From NCBI GenBank assembly GCA_964007475.1, contig OZ023274.1, forward strand, positions 56,319,851 to 56,383,850: DNA of 64,000 nt, read 5' to 3'. Made by a program: the position numbers and the translations under genes. The stretch comes from Hybos culiciformis. Lineage: Eukaryota; Arthropoda; Insecta; Diptera; Hybotidae. Under the pieces are notes generated by a model that was not told the origin of the DNA, searched no databases, and was given only the letters and a program-made list of their open reading frames with translations. Below, one piece after another: positions 42,480 through 52,676 of the stretch. How positions within the stretch are numbered: position 1 is the stretch's first letter; every line of letters begins with the position of its first letter.

Positions 42480-45402
42480 TGAGTCCCCATTATCAGTTAA
42501 ATCACATCGTTTATTTTTATACGATAAAGAACATAATCTTAATTTTTTAATTGATACTGGGGCAGATATTTCCGTTATTCCCAACACTGTTTTTGGTCTT
42601 TTTAAAAAATATCCTACTTTCGAATTATCTGCAGCAAATGGATTATAAATACTTTTTGGTACAAAACTTTTAAAAATTAATTTTAATCTTCGTCGTCTTT
42701 GTTTTTACTTTAGCAGACGTTAAAAAACCAATTATTGGCGCTGATTTTTTATCTAAATTTGGTTTATCTGTTGATCTACAAAACAAAAAGTTAATAGATT
42801 CTCAAACATCTTTATCTATTAATTGTTTTTCAAAATTTGATTGTACTCCATCTCCCAAACTTTATTCTATAAAAAATTCAAATTCTTTTTCTGACATTCT
42901 TAAAAAATTTCCCGAATTAATTTCCCACTAAACACAATGTTAAACATCACATTTTAACTAAAGGTAATTTACCTTTTACTAAACTTAGAAGATTAGATTC
43001 AAAAAAATTTAACATTGCGAAAACAGAATTCGAACACATGTTACAAATGGGAATTTGTAGACCTTCATCTTTTCCAGTTTCATCGGCACTTCATATGGTC
43101 CCTAAGAATGATAATAACTGGAGACCTTGTGGTGACTATCGCCAATTAAATCTTGTTACAATTCCCGATCGCTATCCTATTCAACACATTCAAAATTTCA
43201 TTTTAAATTTACATGGTTGTTCAATATTTTCAAAAGTTGATCTAGTTAGAGCCTATCATAATATTCCCATTGCAGAAGAAGACATTCATAAAACAGCTAT
43301 TATTACTCCTTTCGGCCTTTTTGAATTCCGACGCATGCCTTTTGGTTTAAGAAATGCTGCTCAATCTTTCCAAAGATTTATGAATGAAGTTACTTTTGGT
43401 TTAGATTTTCTATACGTTTATTTAGATGATATTTTAATTTTAAGCAAATCTCATGAAGATCATAAACAACATTTAGAATTATTGTTTCAAAGATTATTTG
43501 ATTATGGATTAACTATTCAACCTTCTAAATGTGTTTTCGGTGAAGAAGAACTTGACTTTCTCAGTCACAAAATTTCTTCTAATGGTTATATTTCTTCAAC
43601 AAATCGTGCTCAGAATTTCCTAAACCATCTTCAATAAAACATATTCAACAGTTTGTTGGAATGATAAATTATTATCCCAGATTCATACCATCTTTAGCTG
43701 ATTTACTTGCACCTATTTATGATCATCTCACAAAATTAACTAATCCCAAAAAATCTTCGAAAATTCCTTTTTCTTGGCCTGATTTCTGTGACATAAATTT
43801 CAATCCAATTAAACAGAAGCTTTCTGAAGCTTCTTTATTAAATTTTCCAATTGAAAATGAACCATTTACGTTAACTGTTGATGCTTCTAATGCAATTGTA
43901 GCAATCCTTCAGCAAATTAACAATAAAAATAATTTACCTATTGCTTTCTTTTCAAAAAAACTTTCAGATACTGAAAAGAAATATTCCTCTTTTGATAGAG
44001 AACTTTTAGCCACTTATTTATCCATAAAACATTTTCGATCATTTTTAGAAGGCAATGATTTTACAGTTTATACAGATCATAAGCCCCTTATCTTTGCTTT
44101 GTCATCAAATTTGCTTTATCATAATGTTATTGCTGACACTCTTTCCCGTATTGAAGATTCTCTAGATTCATCAGAAATTACAACGTGTAAATTTTATCTT
44201 CTTATATTGCTAAACAACAAATTTCTGATTCCGAACTTCAAAATCTATTAATTTCTCCTAAAAATAATTAAAAATTTATTCTTGACCAAATTACTTTATC
44301 AAATTCTAACACCAAACTTTGATGCGAAATTTCCTCAAATAAACCTCGACCATATATTCCATTATCTTTTCGTAAAATTATTTTTGATTCTTTACATAAT
44401 TTATCTCATCCCAGTATTCGTGCTACTCGAAAAATTATTACATCTAAATATTTTTGGCCTTTTATGAATCTTAATATTAATGAGTGGTCTAAAAATTGTT
44501 TAAATTGCCAGAAAGCTAAAATCTATCGTCACACTAAACCACTTTCAGGTACATTTCCACTTCCTTCAGGTAGATTTCAGAATATTCATATGGATATTGT
44601 TGGCCCTCTACCTCCATCAAAAGGATGTTCGTACATTTTAACAATTGTTGATCGATATACTCGCTGGCCCTATTCCTGATATGACTGCTACTAACTATTG
44701 CTTCTACATTTTTAAATCAGTATATTTCTCGTTTTGGGGTTCCATTGTTTTTAACAACTGACCAAGGTAGACAATTTGAATCAAAATTATTTACAGAATT
44801 ATCTAAATTTTTAGGTACTCATAAAATTCGAACTACAACTCATCATCCTCAATCAAATGGTTTAGTTGAACGTTTTCATCGCCAACTTAAAACATCTTTA
44901 ATAGCTCGTTGTAATACTATTAACTGGCATGATGAAATTTTTATTCTTCTTCTAGGTTTTAGAACCGCGATTAAAGAAGATATTAAGTATTCATCTGCTG
45001 AATTAGTTTATAGTGAAAATATTCGTGTTCCTAGTGAATTTTTTTGTTTCAAATACTTCTCAACCTTTAGATCATTCACAATTAATTTTACAATTACGTT
45101 CAAATTTTAAACAAATTCGTCCGGTTCCAACTAGACATAAATCATATGAAAATTTTTATATCCCAAATGATTTACTCTCGAGTAAATTTGTATTTGTGAA
45201 ATCATTTAACAAAAAAAATTTAAATCCTTACGAAGATCCTTTCGAAGTTCTTCAACGTTTCGACAAATTTTTCAAAATTAATTTCAATGTTAAAATTAAA
45301 CATATTTCGATCGATCATTTAAAACCAGCACATGTTTCGCCTTCATTACAACATTCACTGCCATCTACAATATCTATTCGTAATGTTTCTTTTTCCTTAT
45401 AA
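42480..45402 (+). pseudogene. Pol of CsRn1-type copy 1 (PR-RT-RH-IN)
   Basis: Protease: FLIDTGADISVIPN near 42550. RT (43038-43637): [46 protein letters not shown] and the catalytic YLDDILILS. RNase H (43661-44160): TLTVDASN, FFSKKLSDTEKKYSSFDREL and TDHKPLIFAL. Integrase (44464-45110): CLNCQKAKIYRH zinc-binding end, IHMDIVGPLPPS, TTDQGRQFESKL and NGLVERFHRQLK, the three acidic catalytic blocks. The C-terminal part (45013-45402) has LKPAHVSPS. Frameshifts near 43640, 44110, 44670 and 45050 disable it. Confidence 0.88.
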
Positions 45403-45424
45403 TTTTTTATCTGGAAGGGGGTAT

Positions 45425-45636
45425 TGTAGTGGTTCATTTCATTTTCATAAAAAATCAAGTTTTCATTATTAAAAATGTGAATTGTAAATTTAGATTTTTA
45501 TTCAGTTAAAATTTTAATTCTCATAGAGGAAATTGAATTTTAAAAAATAAATATTATAAATAAATATAAATAAATATTTAATTTTTCTTTATAAAATAAT
45601 GGTTTATAATTTATAAAAAGAATATAAACCGTTATA
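45425..45636 (+). repeat. 3' LTR of CsRn1-type copy 1
   Basis: 212 bp, TGTAGTGGTTCATTTC to CCGTTATA. It is preceded by a purine tract (GGAAGGGGG) at 45413-45421 and followed by the TSD GTAG. Confidence 0.88.
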
Positions 45637-46026
45637 GTAGCTAAACTTGATAACAAATTAGATAAACTTTTCTCCAGATTAAGAGATAACACTAATGAAC
45701 AATTAAGATCAAACGTCATTTATAAAGTTAATTGTAAGAATTGTGATAAGGTTTATATTGGTGAGACATCGCAATATCTAAAAACTAGAATATCTCAGCA
45801 CAAAAGTAACCAAGAACGTGGCAACACGAATCACAGTGGCATTTGCCACCATTCTCTTACTTCAGATCATGAGATAGACTGGGATAGTATTAAAGTACTT
45901 CAATCTGAATCTTATCTACTTAAAAGAAGAGTTAAAGAAGCTATATTTATTCATCTAAATAATAATAATATGAACATACAGTGTCAGAGTTTAAATGTTC
46001 CAAGAGTATATCATTCAATTCTATAA
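45637..46026 (+). pseudogene. Penelope-like GIY-YIG endonuclease, C-terminal part
   Basis: Reads LDNKLDKLFSRLRD, then the GIY-YIG domain: VIYKVNCKNCDKVYIGETSQ, LKTRISQHK, and HSLTSDHEIDW, ending at TAA 46024-46026. The C-x2-C between the two tyrosines and the later conserved His/Glu positions fit Penelope-like elements. The frame is open over about 130 codons. The Gypsy element splits it at the TSD. The region to about 46740 may be its 3' UTR, ending in a CTGAAGATGGGATTGATG-type sequence. Confidence 0.85.
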
Positions 46027-46736
46027 TGACTGTTGTCACATTCCAAATTTATGTAAGTCTATGTCATTTATAACAAAATCAATTCAAATAACATAAGATC
46101 TGACTCATATGACTTATGGGATTTGAATTCTGTTTTTAAAGTTTTTCAATTCAAAAAAGTTTTTGGGAAAAAAAAATTTTTTCTATTTTTGGTTTTTTTG
46201 TAATTTTTATTTCTATTTTATTTTTTTTATTATTGTTGTCAAAAAAGAAAGAATTTTAAGGAGAATTTTTGATTTTTAAAAACGCATACGGGTTTTTGAA
46301 TTCTATGGTCGGACGATGAATCACAAGAGAATAAATTCTATATAAACTTAAAAAATTAACGATTTACTTTAAGTTCAAAAGTAATTTTAATTGACTACAC
46401 TACAGTATAAAAATACAGATAAAAAAATTTTATAATTCATATTAGAAACAAAAATAATAATAAAGTAAAATTCCAAAAATTAAAATAAAGTGAAATATAA
46501 TTAAATTTAAGTTTTTTGTTTATTAAAAAATTACAAACGATCAAAAAAAGCTTTAATGTTTGCTTTTATTAATAACAGAGATCGTTCTTAACAAAAGTTT
46601 AGGTAAATATATTTAAGTAGTCATTATGATAGTGTTAATATATTTTAAAATTTTTAAAAACATAGTGAATGAACAAAAATATTTTTCTCTGTAGCTTCTG
46701 AAGATGGGATTGATGTTATCCCGAAACATATCAAGC
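46027..46736. other. Probable Penelope 3' non-coding region
   Basis: AT-rich, no gene. At 46690-46735 the sequence GAAGATGGGATTGATGTTAT followed by CCCGAAACAT resembles 3' ends I recall for Penelope and related retroelements. It is interrupted by the hAT at 46745 and continues at 50609. Confidence 0.45.
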
Positions 46737-46744
46737 ATTTAAAC
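46737..46744. repeat. hAT target-site duplication, left
   Basis: ATTTAAAC, repeated at 50601-50608. Confidence 0.88.
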
Positions 46745-46790
46745 CAGTGGTCGCAATTACGTGGCACGCGTGCCAAGATTGGTACGCTTC

Positions 46791-47090
46791 GAAATTTTGC
46801 TGGCACGCGTCGATTTGAGAATAATGGTCGAAAATCAATTAAGAGAAAATGATATAACATTTAACATGGACGATGAAGTTTTAAAGTTGTGGCAAAATCT
46901 TCCAAATCAGTTTTCATCATTAAAAAAGCTAGCAATAGCTGTATTAACACTATTTCCTTCAACTTACTTTTGCGAATTCTTATTTTCTCAAATGAATGTA
47001 ATTTCAACCAAAACCAGAAACAGAATGGCTAGTCACAATTACGAGGCTTGTGTTGCTTTAAAAGCATTGTACACCTATTTTATAAAGTAA
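46791..47090 (+). pseudogene. hAT transposase dimerisation tail
   Basis: LKLWQNLPNQFSSLKKLAIA, then LFPSTYFCEFLFSQMNVI and KTRNRMASHNYEACVAL: the C-terminal hAT domain of the ZBED5/SCAN-like group. The rest of the transposase is deleted and the sequence lies next to the left terminal repeat. Confidence 0.78.
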
Positions 47091-47689
47091 AGTATCTGCC
47101 ATAGAAAATATATTTCCTCCCGCCAAAAAATCTATGTTTTTTTTTACTCAAAATCTATCATTGTGTTGAATAAAAATGATCAGGCATGGGATGGTTGCTT
47201 TTTTAAAAGTTACGAAATAAAAGAAGACTTTTAATTTTATAAACTCATCACAGAGAACATTTTATTTCTATTTCTTCTAATTTTTACATTTTTATAAAAA
47301 AATTTTAAATGAAATATATGCGTACACGTATGAAAAAATTAATCAAATAAATTGTATTGAAATTTTCACAACATTTGAAATTACATTCAACGTTTGTAAG
47401 AAGGGAAGCTAATTTACTTACTAAATTATTTTCTGTTACATGTAAATCGAAATTTTCAGAAAACTTATCCTGCAATATTTTAATATAATTAAGAAAGTTT
47501 TGAGGAGGAACTGTTAATTTACATTTTTGAAACTGTTTAAAATTTACGAAAATAGCATTTATTTTTTTCCCATTTTTCACTTTTTAATTTTTTTTCATGT
47601 TTTTTTTTTCACAAAAAATTGGTTAAAGTTAATATTAATTATTATTTTAATTTGTCACATTTAAATCTCACATCCCTAAAATTTTAAAA

Positions 47690-49830
47690 TAAATCTCACA
47701 TCCCTAAAATCGAAAAATTAAAGCAAAACAAAAATCATATGACTTTTATTTATTAGTATTGAGTATTTAAGGGAAACTATGACGCGCTTAAGGCCAAATA
47801 AATGTAAACAATGCATTTATTTTTAAAAATACAAACACCTACAACACGATGAAACGGGATATTAATGAAATGTATATTGAACGAAAAATTATCACTGATC
47901 CTAAAGAAATTGCCAATGGGATTAATCATCACTTTAACACCATTGGTGAAAAATTAGCTAATCAGATTAAGGGTAATGTGGAACCGGTTAAAAATGACTA
48001 TACTCATAATTCAATATTCATTTCACCCTGCGACCATGATGAAGTAAGGAAAATTATAAATAATTTGAAAACAAATACTGCTCCTGGCCCTGATAGTATT
48101 ACTGCGTTTGATCTGAAAGCAAATATTGACTCAGTTGTTGATCCACTAGTTAAAATGATTAATAATTGCTTAAATACCGGAACTTTTCCAGACTGTTTAA
48201 AAGAATCCATCATAATACCTATCTTCAAAAGTGGCGCAAAAACAGATCCTAGCAACTATAGGCCCATATCATTGCTTAGCACTTTAAGCAAGATATTTGA
48301 AAAAATCATCAACAAACGCATAATAGACTTCTGCAATAAATTTAATATATTGGACAAGAATCAGTTTGGGTTTCAGGCAGTCTGCCATTACTGAGGTAGT
48401 TGAAGAAATAGAAAACGGGATTGAAGAAGGTGAATACACTTGTGCAATGTTTATTGATCTACAAAAAGCATTTGACACGGTAGACCACGGAATACTAATC
48501 GATCGTCTTGAGGAGCTTGGATTTAGGGGTGTTTTCAAGACTTTGATAACTAATTATTTATCGAACAGGAAAATGAGTACTAGAATTAATAATGTGTGCA
48601 GTGACAATTTAACACTAAGAATGGGTGTACCGCAGGGGTCTGTGCTTGGACCTACCTTATATTTGCTATACATTAACAACATTAAATATGCAGGGCTTAC
48701 ATCTAACTACAAAATATTTGCTGATGACACCTGTCTTTTATATAAACATAAGAATCCAACTGAACTTGAGAAAATGATTAATAAGGACTTGGAACAATTT
48801 TACAAATGGCTACAAGGTATCAAACTAACAATTAACATCAACAAAACAAAATATATTATATTTAAAGTCAGGAATAAAGTAGATATTAATCCCACGATTA
48901 AAATCAATGGTGAGAGCATTCATAGAACCATATCAACTAAATACCTAGGTGTGGAACTAGATGAAAAAATGAGCTGGAGTCAACATATCGATAACCTAGC
49001 TAAAAAAATCGCTGCAATAATTCGGGCTTTGAGAAGAACTGGTGTTGATTTCAGTAACAAAGTAGCGAATCTCATTTTTCATGGTCATATAATGAGCCAC
49101 ATTAACTATAACATTGTCGCATGGGGTGGATGTGCTGCTAATCAAAAAAATCGTATTAAAGTATTAATGAACAAAAGTCTAAAAACTCTCTTTAACAGAT
49201 TGACGTCCACAAGCCTTATATATAATAAACTAAAGAAATTTAACCTAGACGAAATAATTAGTATTGAACAATCTAAATTCATTCATCGTATAGTTAACAA
49301 CATATCAAAAAATAACTTCAAAATGCCTCGCTCTAACGAAATACACCATCATAATACTAGGGTTAGAAATAATATACACTTAACTGGTGCTAGAACGGCT
49401 ACAAAAACAAACGGTCTAAAATATTCAGCGATTAAAGCCTACAACTCGCTGCCCAAACCAATTAAAGATTGCAAACCACTTAACAAATTTGTTTTTAAAT
49501 TAAAGAAATATATTAGAAATAAATAAAAATAATTACAACGTGATACACAACTTTAATAATAAGTACTTTTTAATTTAATTTTTAATGTAACTAACTTCCT
49601 TATAAAAAAAATTTTTTTTTATAATTTATTAATTTTTTTTCAAATTTTCAATTGAATAGTTTTGACGAGAAAAATAAAAAATAATACTTATACCAGCTGA
49701 TTTAGCTGATTGTATTTAAATATAAAGTTAAAAGTTATTAAAATGACATTATGTGGAAAATTGTAAATTAAAGGATATATAATAAATAAATAAATAAATA
49801 AAAAAAAAATAAATAAATAAATATTTTATA
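47690..49830 (+). mobile_element. CR1/L2-like LINE, 5'-truncated
   Basis: Contains the ORF2 RT (47849-49526) and a short 3' UTR ending in a (TAAA)n tail near 49780-49830. The left boundary is uncertain; a short direct repeat AAATCTCACATCCCTAAAAT occurs at 47661-47710. It is inserted in the hAT derivative, so it is younger than that element. Confidence 0.7.
47849..49526 (+). pseudogene. LINE ORF2 reverse transcriptase
   Basis: The first frame (47849-48394) has FNTIGEKLANQI, TAPGPDSITAFDLK, IPIFKSGAKTDPSNYRPISL and NQFGF. A frameshift near 48378 follows. The second frame (48366-49526) has CAMFIDLQKAFDTVDHGIL, RMGVPQGSVLGPTLYLLYIN, the catalytic FADDTCLLY, KYLGVELDEKMSWSQHID and a C-terminal end block (NEIHHHNTRVRNN). 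Apart from one frameshift the RT is intact, so the copy is fairly young. The endonuclease is absent. Confidence 0.87.
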
Positions 49831-50600
49831 AAAGAACCAGGTGACTATAATAATTTTTTGTCTTTACAAAAAATTAAAAAAATTGTAAAATATAAGTAAT
49901 TTTACGGTTTTCAAAAATTTTAAAAATAAGAAAATAGTTTTAAGTCGAAAATAAAACGAAATGAACTCACTTTGTTCTTAAAAAAGTACTTAATTTTGGA
50001 TTTTAAAAAAACCTTCGAAAAAAACTTAAGTAAAAGGAATCAGAAAGACACCTTTTAAGAGGGAGGTGAATTTTTTTTTTTTTTTGCATAGAAATTTTCG
50101 TTATTCCTTGTTACTCTACTATAGAAATATGTTTACTCTGTTTAAAAGTAACCAATTACATAACAAATATAGACCACTTGGCATCGCAACTTATACAAAA
50201 CAGATCTCATACTAGACAAAAGTAAAAAAAATATTGTGTTCGTTACTAATTTAAGTAAACTTTTATTTATTGTTTAGGTTTTGATATTTTTTATTTTTCG
50301 CTGTTTAATTCTTATTATGTTTTGTTTAATTTAATTTCTGATATTCAAGAATATATCTGACATTTTTGTTTTCTTTTGATTAAATATATTTAGGTTTTTT
50401 TTATATAAATTTATATTTAAATATAAATAAAAAGAATGTATAAATGAAATAAATAAAAATTAATATATAAAAACGAATAAGTTAATTTCTTACATTTCAA
50501 CACTATTTTATTTTATGGAATAGATTTGGCACGCCGAAATAATGGTTTGAAGAAAATCATATTTTTTGGCACGATACCTAAAATCTAATTGCGACTACTG

Positions 50601-50608
50601 ATTTAAAC
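50601..50608. repeat. hAT target-site duplication, right
   Basis: ATTTAAAC, the partner of 46737-46744. Confidence 0.88.
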
Positions 50609-50819
50609 CAATAAAATTTAAAAAAATCGTTGGATATAACCGAAGAAAAATGTTTTTAATCTCCTTTATTTAGGCAAAGTAAAAAGAAAGAAAATAGTTA
50701 TAAAATTTAGAATGAAAAAGAAAAAAGAACTGAATAATTAAATAATTTTTATTTTGAAAACAATAATATTGAAAACTTAGGCGTCAATTGACGCCTTGAA
50801 CACCTGTGATTAGCTGGTA

Positions 50820-51548
50820 CAGATGATTTAACTTTGCCGATAACTTAACAAAGAAGAATGCCATCTGGAAAAGAAGAATGCCATCAGATGATTTAACTTT
50901 GCCGATAACTTAACAAAGAAGAATGCCATCTGGAATGGGATCAAGAAGAAAAGCAGCGTTTCAAAAATTAAAGAAAATTTTAATAACAGCGCCAATTCTC
51001 CAATAATCGCAAGATAATCAGCCATTTTTATTAAACACAGATGCCAGTAATTATGGGCAGTGGTCCAGGGGGGGGGGATCAGATGAGCATGTTATAGGAT
51101 ATGCAAATCGATTGCTTTCAATTTCTGAAAGAAACTATTCCACCACCGAAAGAGAAAACTTAGACACAGTTTGGGCTATTTCCAAATTTAGTGGATATAT
51201 AGAAGATTCCGAACAAATCAAATTACTGACCATTACGATGGCTTATAAATTTATAGTCCCTACAGCAAGACTCGCACGTTGTACAGTTCAAATCGACATT
51301 CCATCAAAATCTGTTCAGAAAATACGTGAGGAGCAATTGCAAGACGACCAAATCAAAAATATCATTCAGTCATTTGAGACTAATGATGAAAATATCAACC
51401 GATGGGTTATAAGAGGATACATTATGAATAATGGCATACTCTATAGATATTCAACCGAGTCAGAATCACAATTGATTATTCCAGAAAAGCAGCGCACAAA
51501 GATATTACAAAGTTATCATAATGCGTCGATTCCCGTACAGTTACCCAA
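50820..51548 (+). pseudogene. Gypsy pol fragment (end of RT, RNase H, integrase zinc region)
   Basis: Reads LLNTDASNYG (first RNase H Asp region), VIGYANRLLSISERNYSTTE and VWAISKFSGYIE. Later, LQDDQIKNIIQSFE, NGILYRYS and LIIPEKQRTKILQSYHNA are the region before and in the integrase zinc-binding domain. The RNase H middle is lost. A 65-bp tandem duplication (50821 and 50886 onward) precedes it, and a poly-G run at 51067-51076 breaks the frame. The family differs from both other Gypsy groups here. Confidence 0.75.
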
Positions 51549-51880
51549 ATGACATTTGTCAATCAGACACTCCCCCACGGATATTTGCCAATCCGATATT
51601 TGATAATCCGACAATTGCCAATCCGATATTTGAAAATCCGACTTTTGCCAATCAGACATTTGTCAAATACATTTGCCAAATACATTTGCCATTCCGACAT
51701 TTGCCAATCCGATATTTGCCAATCCTGTATTTTCTAATCTGATATTTGCCCATCCGATATTTACCCATCCGACATTTGCCCACTTACATTGGAAATTCGA
51801 CATTTGCCTACGTACATTTGACAATTCGACATTTGTCAATCCGGTATTTGCCAATCTTACATTTTTGCCAATCCGATCAG
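51549..51880. repeat. 15-bp minisatellite (ATTTGCCAATCCGAT)n
   Basis: About 20 diverged tandem units, variants differing at one to three bases. Because the period is a multiple of three, several frames stay open on both strands and show five-residue repeats (for example FANPI on plus, GLANI on minus). I treat these as by-products of the repeat. Confidence 0.9.
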
Positions 51881-51989
51881 TAAAAAGTAATGAAGGTTCA
51901 TTATTCGCTATTACTAATATTGAAGGAGTTTTCTGCAATATTGAACCGGCAACATGCTATATTTTTTCAAAAAAAGTGATTCCTTTTTA

Positions 51990-52560
51990 GCTGAGTATAA
52001 GTTTTGTAAAACGAACAAACTGGTCAAATGTCGGATTGGAAATTGTCGGTTTGGCAGTGCTCAACTGGGGGAATATGCAACAAATATCGAAATTTTGAAA
52101 ATAAGGAGCCTAGAGACCCGGGTCGGTTATAGGGTACTAGAAAGTTTGATCCGAGGTCCCGACTGGGGGCTTCTTTAGAAGCCGTTTTTGAAATTTGTTT
52201 ATATTCCGGAAAAATGTTATGGCGTTAGACCCGAAACGACTATTTAGAAGACTGGATGTGTATAACCGAGATGGTTATAGGGTACTAGTAAATTTGGACC
52301 GAGGCCCGGCGGGGATGCTACCTTAGAAGCCGATTGTGCAATTTAGGTATATGCCGATAAAATGTTGTAGCTTTGGACCCGGAAAACCTATTTAAAACAC
52401 TGAATGTTGAGAGGCCCCCAACCATTGTCCCAGGGCTCAATTCAGGGGCTATATAACGAATTTCGAAATTTTTGAAAATAAGGAGCCTAGATACCCGAGA
52501 TAGTTTTGATCCGAGGCGCCGACGGGAGGGCTACCTTAGGAGCGGATGCCAGATCTGTAA
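51990..52560. repeat. Diverged longer tandem repeats
   Basis: Blocks AATAAGGAGCCTAGA, GGTTATAGGGTACTAG, TTTGATCCGAGG and CCTTAGAAGCCG each recur two or three times, in similar order. Units are roughly 150-190 bp and GC-richer than the flanks. No coding potential. Confidence 0.7.
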
Positions 52561-52676
52561 CTTTTTATTTGAGAACCACATTTTTGATTTTTTGAACCAC
52601 AGTTTTGTGTGGTTTAAAAAAATTATCTTTCGGTAAGCAATGTTGTTCATAATCTAAATGTGGCTAAATTTTCTAT

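Larger units (their letters stand above)
39824..45636 (+). mobile_element. Ty3/Gypsy retrotransposon, CsRn1 clade (copy 1)
   Basis: LTRs at 39824-40132 and 45425-45636, PBS at about 40135, PPT at 45413-45421, TSD GTAG. The Gag has the C-x2-H-x9-C-x3-C box (CWYHYNFGNNATKC...C) characteristic of CsRn1-clade elements. The PBS resembles TGGTGACCCCGA, which I recall as complementary to tRNA-Trp in that clade. Order gag, protease, RT, RNase H, integrase is preserved, with many frameshifts. A hAT MITE (40948-41890) lies in gag. The host sequence is a Penelope element. Confidence 0.9.
46745..50600 (+). mobile_element. hAT deletion derivative carrying a LINE
   Basis: Left end CAGTGGTCGCAATTACG, inverted right end CAGTAGTCGCAATTAGA, TSD ATTTAAAC. 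GGCACG motifs lie near both ends. Only the transposase dimerisation tail remains (46791-47090), close to the left end. A LINE (about 47690-49830) occupies much of the interior. Length 3856 bp. Confidence 0.9.

Noticed and set aside
51549..51880. Possible CRISPR-like array
   Set aside because: Units are contiguous 15-bp diverged repeats with no spacers.
51663..51938. Minus-strand 91-residue frame resembling pentapeptide-repeat protein
   Set aside because: It is the complement of a 15-bp minisatellite; open frames on both strands follow from the period.
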